A stretch of 41,607 nucleotides of DNA from Bacteroidota bacterium (lineage in GTDB: Bacteria > Bacteroidota > Bacteroidia > Bacteroidales > UBA7960). Location of the stretch: NCBI GenBank assembly GCA_007694165.1, contig RECE01000258.1, positions 1 to 41,607 of the forward strand, in the 5' to 3' direction. Under the pieces are notes generated by a model that saw only the letters and a list, made by a program, of their open reading frames with translations, searched no databases and was not told where the DNA came from. Each line of letters opens with the position of its first letter. The stretch's first letter is position 1. Shown here in pieces: positions 9,683-19,000 of the stretch. Both the position numbers and the translations under genes were made by a program.

Positions 9683-10537
9683 ATGAACAGAGCGAACAAG
9701 GAAGAGATAGAAATTGGCATATCAGGGATCCGCAAATTAACCGAGGTTATCAGGACGCAGTACGACTATGACATAAGTGTTTATGCCAGTACATACCTGA
9801 AAAGAAGAATCTCCGGCATTATAATTCACAATGATTTCAAGAACCTGGATGGACTTATAGACGCTTTGGAAAACCAGCCCGGGTTTTTTCCACAGTTTCA
9901 ACTACAGATGCGGGTTGATGGCACCGAGTTTTTACGCGACCCGGCGTTTTGGAGAACTTTTCGCGACGACCTTTGCAAAGTTCTGAAAAACAACCACATG
10001 AAAATAAAAATCTGGATCCCGGGGTGTTCTACGGGTGAAGAAGTGGTCAGCACAGCCATTGCGCTCAAAGAGGCCAATGCTTATGATAAATCGGTCATTA
10101 TTGCTTCAGATATCAACAAGGAGATTATTGAAGGAAGCAGAAAAAAAATATATACCAATAATATTCTTGAAATATCAGAGAACAACTACAAACGATTCAG
10201 AGAAGATGAATCCGCTGATTTTTCAAAGTACTATTCACAACATGCCAATGGTTTTGCATTTTCTGATGATTTGTATCAAAATGTAAACTATGAAGTATTT
10301 ACCGGTGGTGACCATAAAAGCATTAAAGGCATAAATATTATTATATGCCGCAATGTATTCATATATTATACAGCCCAACACCAGGAAAGGCTGATGGAAG
10401 ATTTTACAGGAAAACTAACCATTAATGGCTATCTGGCCATAGGAAACAAGGAAAACATTACATTCTGCAAAGATTTCAGGAAGTACATTGTGATCAATGA
10501 AAGTGAAAAGGTATACCGCAAAAGTGTAAATGAATAA
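9683..10537 (+). CDS. CheR-type SAM-dependent methyltransferase
   Basis: The 284-residue protein has the CheR all-alpha N-domain (about residues 15-70, with LKRRISG) and the SAM-binding methyltransferase domain. Motifs are GCSTGEE (114-120), SDIN for the adenosine pocket and CRNVFIYY (222-229). The segment before the fold reads GTEFLRDP where most CheR proteins have NxTxFFRDP. CheR normally methylates glutamates on chemoreceptors; no receptor, CheA or CheW is in this window, so the target is unknown. A stand-alone CheB domain follows after 199 bases on the same strand, suggesting an opposed methylation/demethylation pair. Confidence 0.88.
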   Translation: MNRANKEEIEIGISGIRKLTEVIRTQYDYDISVYASTYLKRRISGIIIHNDFKNLDGLIDALENQPGFFPQFQLQMRVDGTEFLRDPAFWRTFRDDLCKVLKNNHMKIKIWIPGCSTGEEVVSTAIALKEANAYDKSVIIASDINKEIIEGSRKKIYTNNILEISENNYKRFREDESADFSKYYSQHANGFAFSDDLYQNVNYEVFTGGDHKSIKGINIIICRNVFIYYTAQHQERLMEDFTGKLTINGYLAIGNKENITFCKDFRKYIVINESEKVYRKSVNE

Positions 10538-10736
10538 TCCTGCACAAAGCAACAAAAACGCAGCCTGCAAAATTTGAAGGAAAATGCAGGAAAAACAAAC
10601 TGTAACAGATGAACCGAGCCATGACAATAGTATTGACACACATGCGGATGATTTTAATTCCGCACCCACGCACATTACCTGTGTTGAATAGTATTTGGCG
10701 AGCTGCATCTGACCACTTTAATCAAATTATAAACAG

Positions 10737-11306
10737 ATGAAGTATAAATTGATAATCATAGGAGGTTCAGCAGGTAGTTTTCAGTTGGTAACCAAAATAT
10801 TAAGTAAGCTGCCGGCAGGTTTCAACATTCCGGTTGTACTGGCATTGCATCGGTTAAAGCACGTAAGACATGGGTTTGTTGAAGCACTTTCTATCAAATC
10901 AGTTTTACCGGTAATTGAGCCTCTGGACAAAGAAGGACTTAAACCCGGTAAAATATATCTTGCACCCGCCAACTACCACTTGTATATTGAGCTTGCAGGC
11001 AAATTTGCATTATCCACTGAAGAACCCGTTAATCATTCAAGGCCCGCCATCGACCTTACTTTTGCTACCGGAGCCTATTGCTACAAAGAAAAAACAGTGG
11101 GCATTATCCTTTCCGGTGCCAACAAAGATGGAGCGGCAGGGCTTAAAAAAGTAAAAGAATACGGGGGGTTGACCATTGTTCAGGATCCTTCAGAATCACA
11201 GATGCCAACAATGCCAACCGCTGCAATTGAAAAAGTCGGGCAGGTAGATCATATTATGAAGGTGGATGAAATCATCAGGTTCTTATCATCTTTGAATCAA
11301 ATGTAA
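10737..11306 (+). CDS. stand-alone CheB-type methylesterase domain
   Basis: The 189-residue protein is only the C-terminal methylesterase/amidase domain of CheB, without the receiver domain that normally controls it. The catalytic triad can be placed: Ser11 in GGSAGS, His38 in LALHR and Asp131 in GANKDGAAG; the family motif SRPAID is at 101-106. Lacking REC, it cannot be switched on by phosphorylation in cis. A free response regulator or a protein partner could do that, as the window encodes two single-domain REC proteins; this is inference. It follows the stand-alone CheR gene. Confidence 0.88.
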   Translation: MKYKLIIIGGSAGSFQLVTKILSKLPAGFNIPVVLALHRLKHVRHGFVEALSIKSVLPVIEPLDKEGLKPGKIYLAPANYHLYIELAGKFALSTEEPVNHSRPAIDLTFATGAYCYKEKTVGIILSGANKDGAAGLKKVKEYGGLTIVQDPSESQMPTMPTAAIEKVGQVDHIMKVDEIIRFLSSLNQM

Positions 11307-11407
11307 ATTTTCACTCTAAAAACATAACGTTATTGTGGTTTATACGTATTAGTACACGTGGTTAAGCCTAATGAAAAAGATTTAATCCACTAACACTGGC
11401 ATAATCG

Positions 11408-11426
11408 TTTATCTGTAAAAGATAAA
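11408..11426 (+). promoter_or_regulatory. inverted repeat upstream of the GAF membrane protein gene
   Basis: TTTATCT (11408-11414) and AGATAAA (11420-11426) are perfect 7-base inverted arms with a five-base spacer, ending 13 bases before the ATG. It could be an operator or a leader hairpin affecting translation. A 10-bp perfect palindrome ATAACGTTAT also lies at 11325-11334 in the same gap. Confidence 0.3.
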
Positions 11427-11439
11427 ATAAAACAGACCA

Positions 11440-12300
11440 ATGAATTTAAAATCAAACAATTATCACATGAATCGTATAAAATTATTCCTGTACATTGCCA
11501 TTGAAGTATTTCTTATCATTATGGCCAGGCTTATTTTTTTAAGTACAGGCAGAATCGATACCCTGACACGTGAAGCTGGCCTGCAGGACCAAACAGGTAA
11601 TCTGGTGCAAAATCTATATGTTTTTCAGGCACTGGTGGTCTTTATTCCCTTTCTTATTGTACTTGGTTTTATTATTTATGAATTAGCTGAATATCAGAAA
11701 AATAAAAAACTGAAATCAACAACAGAGACAGAAACTTCTGTTGCAGACAAAACAGAGGATAGTGAAGATGCCGAAAAGATACAGCAGGAAAGAGATGCGC
11801 AAATAACAAGGGAATTTGAGCAGAAGAAACAAAAACTCAACCAGAGTATTGAAGCTGCGCTGAAGGGAAAAACAAACGAAGAAACCAAAGCAATATCCGA
11901 AAAAATTCTGGGTTGCCTTGCAGAAGTTTATGAAATAACTCAGGCTGAAATTTTTGTTCGTAAGAAGACAGAAGAGTCAGACAGCCTGGTATTGTCGGCC
12001 ACCTATGCGTTTTACATCCCTGATGAAAAAGTATTTGAGTTTCAGCTTGGAGAAGGCTTGATAGGACAGGTAGCCAAAGCAGCAGAACCTTTGTACCTTG
12101 ATGAGCTGCCCCAGGGCTATATTACCGTAAAATCGGGCCTTGGCTCTGCCACCCCCTCGCATCTGCTTATTATTCCATGGACAGGTGAGGAAAACAATAC
12201 ATTTGCCATACTCGAAATTGCCTCCTTCAAAGCTTTTGATAAACACGACATTGAAATTATTGAAGGATTGAGTGGAAAAATAAGAGATTTCTACGTGTAA
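11440..12300 (+). CDS. membrane-anchored GAF-domain protein
   Basis: The 286-residue protein has two transmembrane helices (about residues 13-35 and 63-85) enclosing a short extracytoplasmic loop. Then come a charged coiled coil (about 90-145) and a cytoplasmic GAF domain (about 150-284). The GAF part closely parallels that of the next gene: both have a GEGLxGQ segment followed by a YxxxxSGxxx...LLIxPW/L stretch, so the two probably arose by duplication. It has no output domain and may act as an accessory sensor for the SpoIIE phosphatase. A second ATG at 11470 (MNRIKLF) is a possible start. The gap to the next gene is 141 bases. Confidence 0.75.
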   Translation: MNLKSNNYHMNRIKLFLYIAIEVFLIIMARLIFLSTGRIDTLTREAGLQDQTGNLVQNLYVFQALVVFIPFLIVLGFIIYELAEYQKNKKLKSTTETETSVADKTEDSEDAEKIQQERDAQITREFEQKKQKLNQSIEAALKGKTNEETKAISEKILGCLAEVYEITQAEIFVRKKTEESDSLVLSATYAFYIPDEKVFEFQLGEGLIGQVAKAAEPLYLDELPQGYITVKSGLGSATPSHLLIIPWTGEENNTFAILEIASFKAFDKHDIEIIEGLSGKIRDFYV

Positions 12301-12350
12301 AAAAGATCATTTTTGCGTAAAACACAGGGGATTTTGATGCTTTTTAAATG

Positions 12351-12358
12351 TATTTTTG
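12351..12358 (+). promoter_or_regulatory. candidate -7 box for the SpoIIE-siaBC-ABC operon
   Basis: TATTTTTG fits TAnnTTTG and lies 83 bases before the SpoIIE ATG. The nearest TTG (12334-12336) is only 14 bases upstream, shorter than the usual 19-21, so support is limited. Confidence 0.3.
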
Positions 12359-12441
12359 CCCTGATTCGAAAAAGACGCTGATTTTTAACATTGATAGTAT
12401 TAGTATTTACCGGCTGACGCATATAACCAATTGTCCCATTT

Positions 12442-15036
12442 ATGAAGGTTTTTGACAAAAAGCAAGTTGTTCTGTTTTCCGTTCTGATTGGCTTTATTTT
12501 TCCACTCTTCTCCTGGATTGTGGAACTTAGCCGTCTTAACCTGGGGTTTGGGCTTTCATCCATTCAACAGATTCATGCATCCAACCCTGTTTTGATTATT
12601 ATTGACTTTATACCGCTGATTTTCGGATTAGCAGGCTTTTTTATATATTCTTTCCTGGAAAAGAAACAGCAAGAAGCAGATAAAATCAATCTTGTACTCA
12701 ACAGCCAGACACAAAACATAACCAAAGTTGCCACCTTTGCCGAAGAAATTGGTAACGGCCGGTACGATATTGATTTTGAAATTTCAGATGACTCAGACAC
12801 ACTGGGAAAAACCCTTCAGAATCTCAGGGACAAACTATACGAAAACAACCAGAAAGAATCACTTCAGAACTGGGAAATGCGAGGCAAGGACCAGATCGGA
12901 CAAATACTTCGCCTGCACAACGATGTAAACCTATTGAGCTATGAGGTGCTGGAAGCCCTCATAAAATATATAGATGTAGTACAGGGGGTTTTCTACATTT
13001 ACGATGATGAATTGAACCTGCTGCGTATTTCTGCCTCCTACGCTTTCAATCGCAAAAAATACCTCAAGGACGAGGTCCGCATTGGAGAAGGCCTGGTAGG
13101 ACAGGCGGCCATTGAGAAAGACATCATTCACAGAACAGAAATTCCCGAATATTATCTCAGTATTACTTCCGGAATCCTGGGAGAGAAAAAGCCTGACAGC
13201 CTGCTTATCGTTCCACTTTTCATGGAAGAGAAACTTCAGGGAGCCTTTGAATTTGCTTCGGTAAAAGAATTCAAGCCCCATGAAATCGCTTTTGTGAAGG
13301 AAATTGCAGAGATTGTTGCCCGTACTTTCTACAACCTGAAAATTACAGAAAAGACCGAACGCCTGCTTCACGAATCGCAGGAAATGACCCAGGAGTTGAA
13401 GGAAAATGAAGAAGAGCTTCGCCAGAATGCTGAAGAAATGCGCCTTACCCAGGAAGAGCTTGAGAAAACCAACACCCATCTTGAAGAAAAAGTTGAAGAA
13501 GTTAACCAAAGTCAGAAACGTTTATACTCACTTTTGGAGAATGCTTCTGAGCTTATTACCATATATGATGCAGAGAAAAAGCTCAAATATGTGAGCCCTT
13601 CGGTACACAACATCCTTGGATACAATGAAGAGGATATGTTTAGCGGAAAGGATTTTGACCGTATCAATAAAAAAGGTCAAACCATCATCAATAAAATGTT
13701 TGAGGACTTGCTGGAAGACCCCAATGAATCTCAAAAAGTCCAGTACACTTATCTCAACAAGCATGGCGCCATCATGTTTCTGGAAACAACGGGGCGAAAT
13801 CTGCTTAATGACCCAGCCATCGATGGTCTTATTCTCAACACCAGCGATATTACTGAAAGGAAAAGGGCAGAAAAGGAACAACGCATGCGCGGACAAATGC
13901 AAACCCTTTCAGACAATTCACCTGATATTATTTTGCGTATCGACCTTAGCAGGATTGTTTTTTATGCAAACCCATCCATAGAGTCGTATACGGGGGGAAA
14001 AGCCGAAGAATTTAACAAGAAGCACATCAGTGAGGTAGGACTTAACGATGAAATGGTCGGCACCATAGACAACATTACTGAGGAGGTAAAAAAGACCAAA
14101 GAAAAGATACAAAAAGAAATAGGCTTCTCCCTTACAGAAGAGAACAGAAGGATTATGAACCTGAATGCCATACCCGAATTCAATGAAGAAGGACGGATGG
14201 AGACCATTCTCTTTATCTTGCACGATATCACCGAGCTTAAGAAAATTGAAGAGGAAATCAAGGAAAAGAATGCAAAAATAACCGACAGTATCAACTATGC
14301 ATTCAGGCTGCAAAACGCTATTCTGCCAAGCCAGAAGCTTATAAAGCAGAGTTTTCCCGATTCCTTCATGTTCTACCTTCCCCGTGATATTGTAAGTGGC
14401 GACTTTCCTTGGATGTATGAGAAAGATGATGACATTTACATCGCAGCTATAGACTGTACGGGTCATGGTGTGCCCGGAGCAATGCTTTCGCTGATTGGGT
14501 ATTTTATTATGAATCAGATACTCAGTCAACCTGCTGTCTTTACCCCCGGAGAGATATTGACGCAACTGCACAAAGGTGTTCAGCAAACCCTGCGACAGGA
14601 TAAAGAAGGAGCCAGTGCAAGAGATGGTATGGATGTTGCTCTTTGCAGGGTCAATTATAAAGAAATGGAATTACAGTTCTCAGGAGCCCACAGACCATTG
14701 TACCTGGTAAGAGACGGAGAACTCATTGAAACAAAGGGAACACGTTCAGCTATAGGAGGAATACCCAAAGAAGGCAAGCCCGAGCCCAACTTCGAGAACC
14801 ATGTATTCAAATTACAAAAGAACGACTGTATATACTTCTTTTCTGATGGGCTGCCGGATCAATTTGGCGGACCTGAAGGGAGAAAATATTTCCCCAAGAG
14901 GATCAAAAATCATATCATTGTAAACAAGGATTTGCCGATGAACCAAATGTACAACCTTTTCAAAAATGATTACCAGGAATGGTTGGGAGATGAAGTACCC
15001 ATTGACGATGTTCTGCTAATCGGCATCAGATTTTAA
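12442..15036 (+). CDS. membrane HAMP-like/GAF/PAS/PAS/SpoIIE (PP2C-type) phosphatase, SiaA-like
   Basis: The 864-residue protein probably dephosphorylates a SiaC-type phosphoprotein. Order of parts: two transmembrane helices (about 9-29 and 50-71), a HAMP-like linker (about 72-140), GAF (about 160-300), coiled coil (about 303-360), PAS (about 360-475), PAS (about 485-600), a short coiled coil, and the SpoIIE phosphatase (about 640-864). The metal-binding acidic residues are visible: Asp654 in VSGDF, Asp671 in DCTGHG, Asp731 in GMDVAL, Asp802 in FSDG and the DD at 855-856. SiaA of Pseudomonas also couples a membrane sensor to a PP2C phosphatase but has a different sensor region. This gene heads a tight set with SiaB-like, SiaC-like and ABC genes (gaps of 53, 35 and 22 bases). 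Confidence 0.88.
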   Translation: MKVFDKKQVVLFSVLIGFIFPLFSWIVELSRLNLGFGLSSIQQIHASNPVLIIIDFIPLIFGLAGFFIYSFLEKKQQEADKINLVLNSQTQNITKVATFAEEIGNGRYDIDFEISDDSDTLGKTLQNLRDKLYENNQKESLQNWEMRGKDQIGQILRLHNDVNLLSYEVLEALIKYIDVVQGVFYIYDDELNLLRISASYAFNRKKYLKDEVRIGEGLVGQAAIEKDIIHRTEIPEYYLSITSGILGEKKPDSLLIVPLFMEEKLQGAFEFASVKEFKPHEIAFVKEIAEIVARTFYNLKITEKTERLLHESQEMTQELKENEEELRQNAEEMRLTQEELEKTNTHLEEKVEEVNQSQKRLYSLLENASELITIYDAEKKLKYVSPSVHNILGYNEEDMFSGKDFDRINKKGQTIINKMFEDLLEDPNESQKVQYTYLNKHGAIMFLETTGRNLLNDPAIDGLILNTSDITERKRAEKEQRMRGQMQTLSDNSPDIILRIDLSRIVFYANPSIESYTGGKAEEFNKKHISEVGLNDEMVGTIDNITEEVKKTKEKIQKEIGFSLTEENRRIMNLNAIPEFNEEGRMETILFILHDITELKKIEEEIKEKNAKITDSINYAFRLQNAILPSQKLIKQSFPDSFMFYLPRDIVSGDFPWMYEKDDDIYIAAIDCTGHGVPGAMLSLIGYFIMNQILSQPAVFTPGEILTQLHKGVQQTLRQDKEGASARDGMDVALCRVNYKEMELQFSGAHRPLYLVRDGELIETKGTRSAIGGIPKEGKPEPNFENHVFKLQKNDCIYFFSDGLPDQFGGPEGRKYFPKRIKNHIIVNKDLPMNQMYNLFKNDYQEWLGDEVPIDDVLLIGIRF

Positions 15037-15089
15037 TTTTTAGCATATAAAAATAGTACGACTTAATTATAAATCGAAAAAATAAAAAA

Positions 15090-15665
15090 ATGGAAAATGT
15101 GGATTACATGAAAATGGTCTATGAATTTCATAACGAGATGCTTGCCAACAGATTTACGCTTGTTTATGAAGGAGAGATCACCCACCAGATTACCAAAGCT
15201 TTTACATCTCTTGCCGAAAACAAGATGGATAGCTATAGTGAAGATGCCTCAATGAAGAAAAAGGTGTTTCATGTTATGGTAGAGTGTTTGCAAAACTTAA
15301 GCAAACATGCCGATGAGACGGTTGCGTCTAGTTCTGGCGGTTTCGCAGGCAATGGCATTTTTATTGTCGGCCAACTGGAAGATGAAAACCAAGGCTACCA
15401 GATTCTTACAGGAAATTCTGTAGTAAAAGCAAAGGTCATTGAGTTGAGGGCTTTGCTGGAAAAAATCAATCAACTGGACAAAGATGGTTTGAAAGAACTA
15501 TTTAAAAAACAAATGCGCGAAGGTTCTTTATCCGAAAAAGGTGGTGCCGGCCTCGGACTTATAGATATCGCCAGAAAAACAGGAGAAAAACTTGAATACA
15601 ATTTCATTGATATTGATGAAAACAACTCCTTCTTTCTTTTAAGAACCAAAATTTCACGCAAATAA
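15090..15665 (+). CDS. SiaB-like protein kinase (GHKL ATPase fold)
   Basis: The 191-residue protein belongs to the SiaB-type family (formerly a DUF), with a histidine-kinase-like ATPase fold acting as a protein Ser/Thr kinase on SiaC. The N-box is VECLQNLSKHA (Glu65, Asn69, His73). The glycine-rich lid is GGAGLGLIDIARK from residue 151. No DxGxG box stands out before the lid, as is usual for small anti-sigma-like kinases. It sits directly between the phosphatase and the SiaC-like target, as in siaABCD. Activity is inferred from family and context. Confidence 0.85.
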   Translation: MENVDYMKMVYEFHNEMLANRFTLVYEGEITHQITKAFTSLAENKMDSYSEDASMKKKVFHVMVECLQNLSKHADETVASSSGGFAGNGIFIVGQLEDENQGYQILTGNSVVKAKVIELRALLEKINQLDKDGLKELFKKQMREGSLSEKGGAGLGLIDIARKTGEKLEYNFIDIDENNSFFLLRTKISRK

Positions 15666-15700
15666 TAAGAGATTTTCACCAAAAAATAAAAATAAGTATC

Positions 15701-16075
15701 ATGGAAGTAATAAAAATTAAAGGAACGGACGATACACCCAATGTAATTCTGGATGCTGAAAGCAACATTCTTGAATTTTCGGGTCGCTCACTGCCGGAAG
15801 ATGTAGTTACTTTTTACGCACCTGTAATTCAATGGATTGAGGAGTATTCCAAATCACCAAACCCCAAAACGGAAGTCATTTTCAGGCTGGAATACTTTAA
15901 TACTGCTTCTTCCAAATTATTGCTTGATATCCTTTTAAAATTTGAAGATATCCTCAATAGTGGCCATGAAGTGGTAGTTCAATGGTATTTCCAGGAAGAT
16001 GATGAAGATATGGAAGAAGCCGGAGAAGAATATTCAGAAATTGTAGACATTCCTTTCGAAATGCACAGTTACTAA
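15701..16075 (+). CDS. SiaC-like regulatory phosphoprotein (DUF1987)
   Basis: The 124-residue protein of the SiaC family resembles STAS/anti-sigma antagonist switches. Family signatures are GTDDTPNVILD (residues 8-18), GRSLPEDV and YFNTASSK (65-72). Thr68 in the last motif is at the position I recall as phosphorylated in P. aeruginosa SiaC. The C-terminus is very acidic (EDDEDMEEAGEE). In Pseudomonas unphosphorylated SiaC activates the diguanylate cyclase SiaD. No GGDEF protein is encoded here, so the output must differ; the ABC transporter directly downstream (22-base gap) is the obvious candidate. Confidence 0.87.
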   Translation: MEVIKIKGTDDTPNVILDAESNILEFSGRSLPEDVVTFYAPVIQWIEEYSKSPNPKTEVIFRLEYFNTASSKLLLDILLKFEDILNSGHEVVVQWYFQEDDEDMEEAGEEYSEIVDIPFEMHSY

Positions 16076-16097
16076 TACTGCCTAAACACACCACTAA

Positions 16098-19000
16098 ATG
16101 AGTGAAGAAATTCTCAAGGCTTTAATGCAACTCTTTGCAATTATTGCAAAGCAGGATGTAGGATTGTCGGTTAACGAAAGGGAGTTCGTTCAGAATTTTC
16201 TTAAGCAGCAGCTTAATGAAAGTTCTGTAAAAGAATATCTTGCTTTGTTTGATAGTTACAGTGAAGCGGCAAAACCCAAAATAAAGGATGATGATGATCC
16301 GGAAAAGGAAAAAAAGCCCCGGCTGACTTCAGTCAAAGACTCCGTTAAAACACTTGGAATTGCAAAGAAAATCAACAAAACCCTCACCCAGAAACAGAAA
16401 ATTGTTGTTCTGGTAAGGTTGTTTGAGTTGGTCAATTCCGACAAAAACTTCACTCCGCAGCGCATGGCTATCATTGATACCGCCGCTGAGGTTTTTAATG
16501 TTTCAAAAGAAGAATACAATGCCATCTCTTCCTTTGTAATTGAAAACCAACCTGAGAAACACGATTTCGTAGATATCCTGTTTATTCATGCTGAAAAATT
16601 ACCTAACCAAAACTCACATTTCATTCAATCGCCCCAGTTAAATGGAAGTATAATCATCCTAAGGGTGAAAAGCGTTGATTTATACTTTCTGCGATATACC
16701 GGAGATAGTGAGTTGTTGCTCAACGGACTGCCCATCAACAAACAGCGAATATACCTGTTTGCCAATGGCAGTGTACTAAAGCAACCCAAGGGCAAACCTA
16801 TATTCTACACAGATATTGCTGCCAAGTTCCTTTCAGACGCATCAGCAATACATGTAAGTTTCAAAGCTGAAGAGATTGGACTCACTTTCCCTAACGGACA
16901 TGTGGGTTTAAGAGATGTCAAAATAGAAGAACAATCCGGTAAGATGGTTGCCATTATGGGTGGCAGTGGTGCCGGAAAAACAACTTTGCTCAATGTACTG
17001 TCGGGAATAGACAACCCAAGCATGGGCTACGTGCATATTAACGGGGTTAATCTTCATGAAGAAACCGAACTTGTCAAAGGCATTATCGGATATATTCCCC
17101 AGGATGATTTACTCATTGAGGAACTCACTGTATACGAAAACCTTTATTTCAGCACCAAGCTGGTATACAAAGATTTATCTGAGCAGCAAATAGAGGAAAA
17201 AGTAAACAAAGTACTGCTTAGCCTGGGACTATTTCAGAGAAAAGACCTGAAAGTTGGCAGCCCCCTGGATAAAAAAATCAGTGGTGGACAGCGCAAAAGA
17301 CTCAATATCGGCCTGGAACTTATCCGTGAACCTGCAGTACTCTTTGTGGATGAGCCCACCTCAGGACTTTCATCGCGGGATTCGGAAAATGTAATGGAGT
17401 TGCTGCGCGAACTTGCCGTTAGAGGTAAGCTCATATTTGTGGTTATTCACCAGCCATCATCCGAAATTTACAAGATGTTTGACAACGTCATCATCCTTGA
17501 TGAAGGTGGCCACCAGATATACTATGGTAACCCTGTGGAGGCGGTCATATACTTCAAGAAAATTGACAACCAGATCAATAGCGATATTGGCGAATGTCCA
17601 CGTTGCGGTAACGTAAACCCGGAAACCATTTTCAATATTATTGAATCCCTTATTGTGGATGAATACGGCCGTAGCACCGGAAACCGAAAGGTTTCTCCCG
17701 TTGAATGGTCTGATTATTACAAGGCAAACAAAAAATCACTTCAGGAACAGCAGGAATTTGATCCGTTGCCCGAAGCATTTAAAAAACCTAACTGGTTCAA
17801 CCAGTTAAAGATATTCTTTTCAAGAGACCTTTACAGCAAACTGGCCAACACGCAATACATGGTGCTCAATTTACTGGAAGCACCCATACTTGCTTTTTTG
17901 CTTGCATATATCATCAGGTATATCGACGACCCCACCTCCAGCATTTATGTTTTTCGCGACAATGAAAATATAATGCCCTATTTGTTTATGTGCACAATTG
18001 TAGCACTGTTTGTGGGTTTGATAGTAAGTGCCGAGGAGATATACAAAGACAGGAAAATACTCAAGCGTGAAAGCTTCCTTAACCTGAGCAGGAGCAGTTA
18101 TCTTTTCTCCAAACTCAGCATTCTGTTTATTATTTCAGCCATTCAGGCAGCCCTTTTTGTATTGGTTGGAAATTCCATTCTGGGGATAAATGGGATGTAT
18201 TTTCAATACTGGCTCATGTTCTTTTCTCTCTCTACTCTTGCCAATGTCCTGGGGCTCAACATTTCATCTGCCTTCAACTCAGCAGTTACCATTTATATAC
18301 TCATCCCCTTCTTAATCATACCCCAGATGGTACTCACCGGAGCCATGTTCAGCTTCGATAAGATAAACCGCAATATTGGGGGAGGGCGCGAAAAAGTTCC
18401 GTTTATTGCCGAAGTTATGCCTTCGAGATGGGCATTTGAAGCCCTGGTGGTCAATCAATATGTAAACAACCGATACGAACGGCAATTTTATGATTTGCGC
18501 AAAATGGAAAGCGTTTTTAATTATAAAAATGTCTACTACATTCCCGAAATCAGAGGGTTTGTTGAGAATTACCGTTCAAGGGTATTGGCCAACAACGAGG
18601 ATCCCATTACTGCTGATAATATCGAACTCATATACAATGAAATAGCAAAGGAAAACAATTCACCCCTGGCCAGAAGACACAATGTGATTTTCGAAAAGGT
18701 AAACCAAATCAATCCGGAGGAGTTTGACATGGCACTGGCCGGTGATATCCTCAGGTACCTGGATAAATTGCAGGAGTTTTACCGGTTGAATTTTAACAAC
18801 CTCAATGAAACCCTCGACCAGCGAATAAGCCAAATGGTGAGCACTCCCGAAAAACGTGAGCAATATCAGGCGTTCTACGATGACAATTTCAACACCTACC
18901 TCTCAAGGTTTGCCAGAAACACAATGGCTCCCCTACCCCTGGTAAGGCTTGGCAACCGTCTGGTACAAAAAATTGACCCCGTATACCTGGACCCGCAAGA

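Noticed and set aside
12931-13902. antisense open frames opposite the SpoIIE phosphatase gene
   Set aside because: They lie wholly inside a well-supported gene and their translations show no domain.
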